Assembly: GCA_019279435.1 (NCBI GenBank)
Contig: JAAALK010000286.1
Location: forward strand, 17,069,931 to 17,133,930
Direction of reading: 5' to 3'
Length of the DNA stretch: 64,000 nucleotides
DNA from: Zizania palustris
Lineage: Eukaryota > Streptophyta > Magnoliopsida > Poales > Poaceae
Position 1 is the stretch's first letter. Each line of letters starts with the position of its first letter. The position numbers and the translations under genes were made by a program. The notes under the pieces are model-generated. The model worked only from the letters and a program-made list of their open reading frames with translations, did no database searches and was not told where the DNA came from. Positions 54,201 to 64,000 of the stretch are shown in pieces.

Positions 54201-55508
54201 ATGAGTGCATTGTCAACACTTCACTTCTTCAGCTCTTTAGTACATGCGAACAACTGTGGAAACACGAAAACAAATCACAAGAAAACAAAGAAGAAAATAA
54301 AGTAAAAGTTTAACCCTAATGACCGAAAGCCAAATGAAAGCAAGAAGTGGTCATTATGGTTAACCAAAATGTAAAAGCTCAAAATGAGTGTGATCTCAGA
54401 AACATCAACAAGGACATCAAAAGAGTAAGGACAACGGGACAAAAACTCCCCTTGAAACAAATCCCAGAGAAAGCCAAAACTACCACTTGAACTCTTATCC
54501 CAAAATTTCTCCGCCTTGTTGACAAGTGAACTCATCAAGCACTCAAAAGAGACACAGACTCCCCCTAAAATGCAACTCCCCCTCAAAATATGCAATGAAT
54601 GCAACTGGGGTGCAGGTGGAGTGAATAAAGCATGCTTCTCAGATATGATTGACTGCAATTACAACATCTAACAAGTATAGCAAAAGACATACTATCTAAG
54701 ACACATGGCATGATCAGTGCAACGGATGATATCTAAAGAAAGTCATTAGCACACATTTTCAATTTTTGCAAACAAAAGCATCACCACATTTTCCAGTTGA
54801 CAAGCAAGGTAAAGCATGAGATGCAAAAACTAACTGATATCTACCAAGATAAGCATTGTCCAAAACAAAGTGCTTCAGCAAACTTGTTATCATTTCAACT
54901 TTCAGGCTTTTTCTTTTTCCTTTTTCATTTATGCCAGGGGTTATTTGCATGTCAAACCTTTTGCTGACCGACCAAGTCAACCCTAGGCCAGATCTGGACC
55001 ATCAGAAGCTTAAGACATTGGTCTTGGCATACACCACATTATCCTAGTTCATACCAAAGTGCTATGGTACGCAGTCCAGAACAATGCAATGCGACAACGC
55101 AAACCCACCTAGATCTTTTTTCAAAATATGCATAAAAAGGCATGGAATTTTCATTCATTTTTGATTTTTATCATTTTTATATCACATTTTCCATGTTAAA
55201 GCATAAAGATGTCCAAGTTGCATATCTGCATCTATGTGAGGAACGAGCTACAAGGCATGTAACAGATAGCAAAAGCGCTCAGCCTACACATGCTAGTTAC
55301 CAGAAGCAATGGTGATCATTTTTCAAGTTTAAAGCATAAAAGCCATGCATATGACAGATATCAGACATATCAAGTGAACTGAACCAAAGCAGTTCACTCA
55401 TATAACAGAAGCAGCTCAAAAGTGTGATATGTGAATATGTATGATATGAACACACACAAAAAGACTCAAGAAAAGAGTAAAGAAGAAAGAAAACTGACTC
55501 AAAATATC
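54201..55508 (-). other. Element E 3' non-coding region
   Basis: About 1.3 kb without a supportable gene. It contains the block shared with element C (about 54960-55130) and several C-rich runs (purine-rich on minus) near 54560-54595. Confidence 0.6.
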
Positions 55509-56822
55509 CTAAAAAGGATACACAACACCCAAATCCCCTCGTAAACGCTCAAAAGTAGACTGATCTAGGGGTTTTTTGAAAATGTCAGCCAATTGATGAT
55601 GGGTATCAACATGAACAAGGTCAATGAAACCTTTCTCATATTGATCCCACAGAAAGTGAAAGCGCACAACAATGTGTTTGGTTTTTGAATGGAGACAAGG
55701 GTTTTTCCCCACACTAATTGCACTAGTGCTGTCGCAAAACAAAGGAACTCTGGTAGGAAAGAACAACCCAAAATCTCGTAATGTGGAAATCATCCAAACC
55801 AACTGTGAGCAGCAGCTAGCAGCAGCTACGTACTCAGCCTTAGTGGTCGAAAGAGCAACTCCAGATTGCTTTCGAGAAGACCAAGAAACAAGAGAAGAAC
55901 CAAGAAACTGGCAAGTACCGAAAGTCAACTTGAGATCGAACCGCGACCCAACAAAGTCAGCGTCCGAAAAGCCAGATAAATCAAGAGATGATGATGCTGA
56001 CTAGTAAAGACCAAGATCAGGCGCATAAGTGAGATACCTGAAAATGCGCTTGACAGCTTGTCGATGAGACGCGCGTGGTGAGGACTGGAAACGCGCGCAA
56101 AGTCCTACGGCGAACTGTATGTCCGGTCTTGTTGCAGTCAAGTACAGAAGCGAACCGATCATCCCTCGAAACTCTCTCACATTGACCTTGACACCGCTCT
56201 CGTCCTTGTCCAGTCCTCCAGATGTGCCCATCAGGGTCATCTGCGGCTTCAACTCCCCACCAAAGTCAAATTTCTTCAACATGTCACGAGTGTACTTACC
56301 TTGGTGGATGAAGGTGCCGTCCTTGGTCTGCTTGATCTGGAGCCCTAAGAAATACTTCAACTAACCCATGAGGCTCATCTCAAACTCGCTGTGCATCTGC
56401 TCAGAAAACTTGGACACAAGAGAATCAGTAGTACCGCGAAAAATAATACCGTCCACGTAAATCTGAGCAACTAAGAAATCTGAAGCAACTCTGAGCAAGA
56501 AGAGAGTCTTATCCACAGAACCCATCACAAAGCCCTTCCCCAAAAAAAACTGCTTCAACCGATCATACCAAGCCCTGGGGGCTTGCTTCAACCAGTATAA
56601 AGCTTTCTGCAGCTTAAAAACATGTCGAGGAAACTTAGGGTTTTCAAAACCGGGGGGCTGCCTAACATAAACTTCCTCCTCTATGAACCCATTCAGAAAA
56701 GCACTCTTAACGTCCATTTGAAAAAGCTTAAAACCCTTCGAAGCGGCAAAAGCTAAGAGAATGCGAATGGACTCAAGACGGGCAACAGGAGCGAAAGTTT
56801 CTTCAAAATCAATACCTTCCTT
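55509..56822 (-). pseudogene. Element E reverse transcriptase and RNase H
   Basis: In one frame with integrase: MDVKSAFLNGFIEEEVYVRQ, ALYWLKQAPRAWYDRL, then YVDGIIF where copia RT has YVDD, so the second catalytic aspartate is glycine (GGT at 56448-56450). GLQIKQTKDGTFIHQGKY follows, then RNase H with GFSDADFVGSRFDLK, FCDSTSAISVGKNPCLHSKT and HQLADIFKKPLDQSTF. TAG codons interrupt at 56823-56825, 56361-56363 and 56001-56003. It could not polymerise even if read through. Confidence 0.88.
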
Positions 56823-58750
56823 CTAGCAAAAACCCTGGGCAACTAGTCGAGCTTTGTTGCGCACCACAACCCCATCTTCACCTTGCTTGTTCTTGAACAC
56901 CCACTTGGTGCCTATGGGGTTGCATCCTAGTGGCGGCTCAACTAGTGTCCAAACCCGATTACGAACAAAATTCTCAAGCTCTTCTTGCATAGCATTAATC
57001 CAATTAGAATCAGAAAGAGCATGAGAAACGTCTCTGGGCTCAGAAGATGCAACAAAAGCAGATTCAGCAAACACAGCAAGAGAGGCACCAGATGAACGCA
57101 AAGTTCGCTCAGTCAAATCACCAATGATGAGCTCTGAGGGGTGATCACGCTGAACTGCTCGGGATCCCTGGCGATCTGAAGTCACCTCACCGAAGTCAGC
57201 AGCTGGCACCTCTAGACTCGAGTGAGGGGGCTCGATCGAAGTGGAAGAAGTGATCAGAGGTCCGCCCTCGTCCTTAGTTGAAGTCTCAGAAGGTGTGGGC
57301 TCTGCAGGAGGTGCAGAAGGCCCACCCTCATCAGCAGCTGGAGTATCCTCATCTTCCTCGAAGATGCACTCTCTGAGCTCATCATCACTAGAAAGCTCAA
57401 AAGAAGGAGTCAAAGAAGGCAAGGACTCATCAAACGAAACCTCACAAGTCTCGACAAGCTTCTCGGAGTCGAGGTTCCAAACTCGGAAGCCTCGAGAATG
57501 CAAAGCGTAACCAAGAAAAACACCATCCCAGCAACGAGACTCAAACTTGTCCAAATGCCCTCCCTTCTTGAGCACAAAGCACTTGCAGCCAAACGCTCGC
57601 AAGTGTCTCACCTTGGGCTGTCTGCAAAACCGCAACTCATATGAAGTCTTACCTAAGTAAGCTCGAAGAAAAATGCGGTTGGCCAGATGGCAAGCCGTGT
57701 TCATGGCTTCAGCCCAAAAACGCCTAGGAGTCCTGTGCTCATCGAGCATCATCCTGGCCATCTCGACTAGCGTGCGGTTCTTTCGTTCCACAACGCCGTT
57801 CTGTGGGGGAGTGTAAGGAGCAGAAAACTGATGGTCAAGAGCCTGATTACTACAGAAGCTGACGAACTGAGAGTTCTTGAACTCAGAGCCGTTGTCGGAG
57901 CGAATTGCTCGCATCCGACCATTGTTCTCATTCTTCAGCTTCAAAATTAGGTCATGAACAAACTGAAAAGTTTCATACTTAGACTCCAAAAAGAAAAACC
58001 ACGAAAATAGAGAAAAGTCGTCAACAATGACAAGCGCGTACCACTTCCCACCGACTGAGCGTACCCGAGCTGGACCGACAGTGTCCAAATGTAACAGCTC
58101 ACCCGGATACGAAGTCATTACCTGAGTCATAGGTGAGTGAGAAGCGGCGACCATTTTCCCATGACGACAGGGATGACAAACTAGATCTTTCTCCATTTTA
58201 ACCTTGGGCAATCCTCGGATGAGGTCCATAGAGCTTAACCTGACTAGCAGATCAAAACTCAAATGACCTAACCTCATATGCCACTTCCAGAGCTCAGAAG
58301 AAGATCCAGCAATCAAACAGCGAGAAGGGCCAAAAGAACTAGAGAAGTCAATTCGAAAAACTTTACCGAATGGTAAGATCTGGCAAATCAAAGACCCTCT
58401 AGAGTCAAACACAGAATAATTGCCCTTCTTAAAATGCACTTCCAAACCATCCTCCAGAAGTTGCGAAACAGATATCAAGTTAAAGTTCAAATTTTTAACC
58501 AAGGCAACATTCTTCAAAGATAAATGATCTGAAATGCGAATTGAGCCGATACCACTTACTTTCCCTTGACCACTGTTCCCGAAAGTGATGTACTCTTTGG
58601 AGCTCGAGGGACTGGAGAACCATCTACGATGTCCCACCATGTGGCGAGAGCATCCTGAGTCCATTATCCAAACGTCCTCCAGTCCCTGATCCTGCACAAT
58701 CAGTGGTCGTAAGGGGGAGCAAATTGTCCGGCACCAGGTTTAGCAAAAGA
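56823..58750 (-). pseudogene. Element E protease and integrase
   Basis: A 624-codon open frame from 58697. Protease: WIMDSGCSRHMVGHRRWF. Integrase zinc-binding domain: WKWHMRLGHLSFDLLVRL, then LVCHPCRHGKM. Catalytic core: D in HLDTVGPARVRS, D in IRSDNGSEFKNSQ and E in NGVVERKNRTLVEM. The C-terminal domain (FESRCWDGVFLGYALHSRGF) and an acidic, serine-rich linker lead to the RT start (WVFKNKQGEDGVVVRNKARL). It is the longest undamaged pol stretch of E and ends at TAG 56823-56825. Confidence 0.9.
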
Positions 58751-59017
58751 ACTAAACCAGTGTTGAGCCATCTCCTCAAAAGACGGAAAGCGAAAACCAT
58801 CAGAAGAGTTTGGACCAAAACACGGCTCAAAGCGCGGTCCTCGGTTCTGCCTAAAGCCTAGGCTACGAGGTCCAGGACCGTAGCCAAAACGGCCTGGAGC
58901 TCTGCCGGAACCACCAACTGGAGCACGGGCATGAAAGTCATCTCCTCTACCACCACCTACACGACGCGCCCTAGCCTCTAGCCTCTGCCCACATCAAGGA
59001 ACACGCAGTCTACCACC

Positions 59018-61460
59018 CTACTGGTAGAACTGCTCCTGACCACCATGAGCTCTCTCTGCTCTCTCAACCCGCTTCCTCCTGAAGCAAAACTCCGCAAGAT
59101 GCCCATTTCTCTGACAATACTCACAATGATAGGTTGGCTTCTTGGGATGTGGTTGAGGCTTGGGATTCTTGGGCTTAGTGGTGTTCGGTGTAGTCTTCTT
59201 TGGTTGAGAGGGTCCAGGAAGAGAGTCAAGAGAAGTGTGGAGGTGTTTGGGCTTTGGAACCCAGATGGGCTTCTTGGGTGGAGCTTTGGGCTGTTCATGG
59301 ATCACTCCATCCTTGGGCTGACTAGCCAGGGAAGACTCAGTGGAGTGAGTCTTGGGATATCTCTGCTCAGGAGTCATTTTTCTCCACTTTACTGCCCGGC
59401 TAATGGCACTCTCAAAGCCAGCCTTGGTGTAGGTGTAACCTACCCCAAACCCATCCTGCCTCTTGAACTGCTGGATCATCATGCCGAGTTGTGGCTCTCT
59501 GGCACTGATCCAACTCAGGATAGAAAGGAGGTAAAAGTTCTCATTCTAAGAATCAGCTAGCTCCTCTCTCAAGGAAGCTAGAACCTCCACCTGAGACAAG
59601 CAGGTCTCACACTCACTTTCTACTTGGACAGACTTTTCAGCTTTCAGCTTGATCAACTCCATTATAAGAGACAAACAGTTCTCACAGACAGTGGGTGGAA
59701 CTGATAGTGTCTCAAGCTCTAGCCAAGTCTGCGCCAGCTCAGCTCTCACTCTCTCCAAATCCCCCAAATGCTCATCGCCCTTGGCTTTCAGCTCAGCTAA
59801 GACAGCTAGATGAGATGTGCAATCAGCACAGGGTGCGACGATAGTGGCTTGAGCATCTTTCAGCTCTAGCTGAGCGCTTTCAAGCTCGGTGGCCAAAGCG
59901 TCCCTCTCATCAACCCTTTCTGTGTACCTAGACTTCAGAGTCGACAGGTCACACAGAAGCACCTCACACTTCGGGCACTCACTGCTATCACCCAAGCAGG
60001 GGGAAGAAGATAGACTCTCAATTCTGCCGTTGGCCACGGCAAGCTCACTCTCTAACTCATCTATCCTCTTCTTAGCTCCCCTAAGCAGTTTTTCCCGATA
60101 TTTTAACTCCTGACGATTGCTTTCAAGTAAATCAACGATTTCGCATTCATAAGATGATACCTTTTCGTTGTCATCGTCGTCGGAGTCATCGGAGGAGCTA
60201 TTCTCTTCCTTATCCCCAAGAGCCATTGAGCAGAAGCTGTTGCGGGATCTTCGGCGCTGATGTGAGCGGCTCTTTGGTCTGTCCCCGAAAGCCATGAAGC
60301 AAAGGCCCGCCGGATAATCCATGTCCTTCCCCTTCCTGATGACGATCTCTTCATCGCTTGAGCTCGATGAAAAGGAAGAAGACGTGGACCGCTTGGAGTA
60401 GCTTTTCTCTATCTCGGCAAAGAAGGCCTTGTCACGCTTCTTCTTCTCTCGTCGGTAGTCCTTTAGGGCCTTCTTGAAGAATCTGGTCTTTGTCTTGCCC
60501 TTGTTGAAGGAAGAGCTGTCATGCTTGCCGGAGTCGTGGAAGCCACCACCGATGCCCTTCTTGTGTCCATTGCACTTGAGGCAGTCGGCGATGAAGTGTC
60601 CTGGATCACCACACCCAAAGCACCCGGATTCTGTGTCGTGTCTTTTGAACAATCTCTTGTCATAAACACGACGCACCCGGTTGTTAAAAAGACACAGGTC
60701 ATCATCTCCCAAATACTCAAGATGGTCCTCAGTGATAGACATCAAAGAAAACCCAGCACAACTCACAGAAGAAGGATCAATAGAAGGTGTAGGAAGGGCC
60801 AGGGACTTTGATCCAGAGCCAGTGAGATTTGATCTCAGCTGGATATCAACCTCAGTGGCCTTCAGCTTGCTAAAAAACTCAGAAATAGTCAAGGTATCAT
60901 AAGAAGTGCTCTCAACGTTAGAGGATACCTTGATCTCCCAGATCTTTGGGTCCAAGGTATGGAGAACCTTGAGCGCCTGCTCGTGATCTGAGACTAACTG
61001 AGCACCCTTAGCCTTGTTGTCCCGAAACTTGTTTATGATCGATTGAAAACGACCAAACAACGCTTCAACAGATTCACTCGGCTTTTGTGTGAAGTTCTCA
61101 TATTCACGCCGGTAGGTATGATAGAGCCGAGCCTTGACCTGGGCTGTTCCCTCATGGTGTGCCTTGAGGGTAGCCCAGATCTCTCTCGCAGTGGAGAGAT
61201 GGCTCACACGCTCAAACTCAGTTGGACCTAGACCAGAAAACAAGATGTTCATAGCCTTACTATTGCTCAGATGCTGGGCAATGATACCTGGAGTACCATG
61301 CTCTGCAACTGGCAATATAACAAACGTGGTGTGAACGCAAATGTCCTAGATGTCCGAGCCCTGGCTCATAAGATAGGCTCGCATGCGAGTCTTCCAATAG
61401 TTATAGCCATAAGCTTCCAAGGACGGGACCTTGCCAGGAGACGTGATGATCACTACTGGG
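59018..61460 (-). pseudogene. Element E gag
   Basis: One frame from about 61460, with TAG at 61346-61348, 59546-59548 and 59018-59020. A copia gag (UBN2-type) domain spans about 61450-60850 (YNYWKTRMRAYL, REIWATLKAHHEGTAQVKAR). A CCHC knuckle (CFGCGDPGHFIADC) lies near 60600, then a serine/acidic segment and a long coiled coil (about 60130-59560). A second, atypical knuckle (CEYCQRNGHLAEFC) is near 59090. The N-terminal start is not clear. Positions 58751-59017 are a glycine/arginine-rich linker that contains the frameshift to pol. Confidence 0.85.
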
Positions 61461-61497
61461 GTTTAGAACCGGTCAAGGTATGGAAAAACCCTAACCA

Positions 61498-61510
61498 GGC
61501 TCTGATACCA
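61498..61510 (-). other. Primer binding site of element E (tRNA-iMet)
   Basis: TGGTATCAGAGCC on minus, two bases after the LTR end CCTACA. Confidence 0.9.
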
Positions 61511-61512
61511 CT

Positions 61513-63601
61513 TGTAGGATCGAAAGTAGCGACCAGAGGGGGGGTGAATGGGCGCCTAAAAATCATTCGAATTTATGGCCTGCTCCCAACACCCAATGCA
61601 CCTCAAAAGACAAGGCAGCAAAGCGTGAACAGATTGCCTAAGTCTAAAAGTATCTAGCCTAGAAAAGACTGGTGAACCAGACAGAGGAACGCCAATATAG
61701 TGCTAACAGGCAGATAAACAAAATACTCAAAACATGGCAAATCAAACTCCTCAGCAGATGATCTAAGTGTACATGAAAAGAGATGAGAAGTTACTGTTCA
61801 AATTTGTCTCCTGTTCGAAACTTGGCGAAGCCTGCTTCGCTGTGTCGAAGCCTGCTTCACAGAGTCGAAGCCTGCTTCGCAGTGTCGAAGCCTGCTTCGC
61901 AGTTCTTTGTCAAAGTCTAGCGAAGGTTGTCGTTGAAGTGCCGAAGGTTTGTAGAATCTATCCTAGTTCGAGTGTAGCAGAGAGCGAAGTATGCTTCGAA
62001 GCGAAGTATGAAAGTATCGAAGTTGTCTTCGATCAGTGTACTTTGAAGCCTATACTTCGATCAGAAAGCTTCGAACCAAGCTCGTAGAAAAACAACCTCC
62101 GAAAGAGAAGCGAAGCCCGACACACGACAGAAAGACCAAATCGAAGCCTACTCTCTACCTTCGAAGCTAGCTTGAACGAGGTATGAATACCGAAGTGGTA
62201 ACCTCCGAACCACAGATCAGCTTCGAATCGAAGTGTGCTGATGCTCTCTCAAGAGATCGAAGCCTTGAACCATAATACAAAAAACAACCTTCGAACACAC
62301 AAACTGTGACTCAAACAAGACAGCAACACACTCCGAGTGAAGTCTATCAAAGAGACATGCTTTGAAGCTAACTTCGAAGCCTGTCGAAGTATTGTCTTTG
62401 AAAAGCTCGAGTCGGAGTACACCTTTGCAAGAACTGTCGAAGTATGCTAACAGAACAAAAACGAAGCAGAGAACATACTTCGAAGTTAAGTTCCCAGTTC
62501 TAAATCAGAGTCCAAAATTCTAGCAAAGCCTTCGAAGAAGTCAGATCGAAGCCTGCCTCACAGAGCTGAGAGACTTCGAACAGAGAAGGGGGCTTCGCCA
62601 GAAACAGCCAGAGAAAAGTTGAGTCCTGTCTACTCGATCAAAAAGCTACACAGCAAAAGGCAAGGCTAGAAGAATAGCGCACTGTAGCTACAGGGAACTA
62701 GTACTACTTGCAACAGGAACAAGCTAATAGAACTAGCACTTCTCAGCACGTAGAACAAAACCAATAGAGACGAAACTTCTCAGGAATAATCAATAGGGGC
62801 ACGAAAAACAAAGCTTCAGATTCATCAAAAATCACAGCACAACAAAAGACACGAACAGAGAATAGAATCTCACCGCAACGTGAAGAACAAAGGGAATGGC
62901 AGTGGCGGCGCACATACAGGAGAGAGAAGGCATGGAACAAAATGACCCAATAGAATAAAAAGTGATTTCAGCAAAAGGGTAACCTAACCCTAGGGATTGG
63001 GGCCCTATTTATAGGCTGCCCAATAGCTAGGAATATTCCACCAGCCCCTTAGGGTTTTTTACAGACGCTGAAATAAAGGAAAAGACTAAACTGCCCTTAG
63101 GATTTTTTACAGACTCGACTGACTGACTGTGGGCCTAGGGACAAAATAGAAAACTCCTATTTACACATGACTTATCCGGAAGCTAAGCTTTCGTAGCGAC
63201 TACGACTTCTCTTCTGGACAGTCCGATACAAGATCAGCGGTCGTCAGTTTTGTGCCGAAACTGACAAAGCCTCCACCGACTTTGCACAAGGTACCCGGAT
63301 TGGGCCGGCCCGTCTCCGCAACTCTCTCAGCCCGGCAATCGCTCACCACCCGTGTACCTGAGTCAATCCTGGTCAACAGCCTAGTGGGTCTACTGCTGCT
63401 CCTAGCCCATGTACCCAGATTGGGCCAGCCCGACTTTGCAGCTCTCTCAGCCCGATAGTCACTCGCTGCCCGTGTACCTGAGTCACACGCGGACTATGAA
63501 GCAGCAGGTCTTCCCTCTTCTTCTGTCCTCTTTGACTGTCGTTGACAATGACTCATCACATCTGGAGCCATGAGGCCCATGCTATTCAGCATGGCTCCTC
63601 A
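61513..63601 (-). repeat. 5' LTR of element E
   Basis: 2,089 bp, TGTAGGATCGAAAG to GGCTCCTCA in plus coordinates. It is 20 bp shorter than the 3' LTR, exactly one unit of the internal 20-bp repeat. Substitutions are visibly more frequent than between the LTRs of D or A. Confidence 0.93.
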
Positions 63602-64000
63602 CCCACCACTCTTGTTAGCCATAGAAGTGGCGAGCACGCTGATATCATGGAACCATCACTGCTATGGCTAACAGCAGTGGTGGTTGCATGACGTCAGGGT
63701 GGCCACCACTACTGTGTTTCCCCCATTTTACAGAAATGTTATAAACTTTAATTCAAATAGCCCCACAACAAAAACACAGAAATATACAGCTTCACATAGT
63801 CATCCACATCCACAGCAGTAACACAACCACAGAAATTTACAGCTCCCACAGCCATCCACATCAGCAACACAACAACAACCCATCTCATCAATTTACAAAT
63901 TTACAAAGTTCACATTATTTTGAAGTTTTTATGAGATAGTTAGTTCTGATATGCATTTCTTTCGGCCTTTGTGGATCATGTGGTCCATGTAACTTTTCCA
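63602..64000. mobile_element. CACTA-like element, continuation
   Basis: After the CCCAC duplication the second arm of the split hairpin (CCACT) resumes. Two more hairpins follow: GTTAGCCATAG with CTATGGCTAAC (63616-63675), and AGCAGTGGTGG with CCACCACTACT (about 63680-63712). Then comes AT-rich DNA with no gene to the window end. Serial hairpins built on AGTGGYGGGC fit a CACTA subterminal region. No transposase is visible, so the family is tentative. Confidence 0.5.

Larger units (their letters stand above)
52080..63601 (-). mobile_element. SIRE-type Ty1/copia element E
   Basis: A complete minus-strand element: 5' LTR 61513-63601, tRNA-iMet primer site, gag, protease-integrase-RT-RNase H, a 1.3-kb 3' region, purine tract and 3' LTR 52080-54188. 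The perfect 5-bp target duplication CCCAC (52075-52079 and 63602-63606) defines the ends. Six in-frame nonsense codons, all TAG, and one frameshift between gag and pol inactivate it. One RT catalytic aspartate is replaced. Confidence 0.95.

Noticed and set aside
55509..61460. TAG readthrough as a programmed mechanism in element E
   Set aside because: Six TAG codons are spread through gag and pol at sites where relatives have sense codons. Decay by cytosine deamination explains them better.

Overview
The window is repeat-rich plant nuclear DNA, almost certainly from a grass. It is a stack of nested LTR retrotransposons plus a Helitron-like segment and a CACTA-like segment. I find no intact host gene, rRNA, tRNA or CRISPR array. 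The grass call rests on three things: Ty3/gypsy elements with an antisense gene of the type known from RIRE2/Grande-like elements, a RIRE3/RIRE8-like chromovirus with 3.5-kb LTRs, and SIRE-type Ty1/copia elements. These assignments come from motifs read by eye, not from a search.

Layout. 1-1737: partial copia LTR (minus). 1738-3117 and 14338-16523: an old minus-strand Ty3/gypsy element (X), split by element A. 3118-14337: element A, a complete Tat-lineage Ty3/gypsy element with 494-bp LTRs, a disabled gag-pol on plus, and a five-exon gene on minus between integrase and the 3' LTR. 16524-17591: the first half of a copia LTR, fused to 17592-23466, a degenerate relative of A (element B). 23467-24345: a minus-strand fragment of the same family. 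24346-30169: another Tat-type element (C3) whose pol region is replaced by a 100-N assembly gap; it keeps the antisense gene. 30170-31973: Helitron-like DNA carrying pieces of a Yippee-like gene, a NIMA-related kinase gene and a COI1-like F-box/LRR gene, ending in a hairpin and CTAG. 31974-33359 and 45985-52032: plus-strand copia element C. 33360-45984: chromovirus element D (minus), nested in C. 52033-52079 and 63602-64000: CACTA-like DNA. 52080-63601: copia element E (minus), nested in the CACTA-like DNA with a CCCAC target duplication.

How the parts relate. Inside each retroelement, the LTR supplies the promoter, a tRNA-like primer site follows the 5' LTR, and gag-protease-polymerase-integrase would make particles and cDNA. 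Every gag-pol here carries nonsense codons, frameshifts or deletions, so none can act alone. By nesting, X is older than A, C is older than D and the CACTA-like DNA, and the latter is older than E.

The most interesting items are the spliced antisense gene, with conserved intron positions and its own TATA boxes in divergent elements; the multi-gene Helitron capture; the intact ORF0 of element D; and several rearrangement scars whose microhomology can be read directly.
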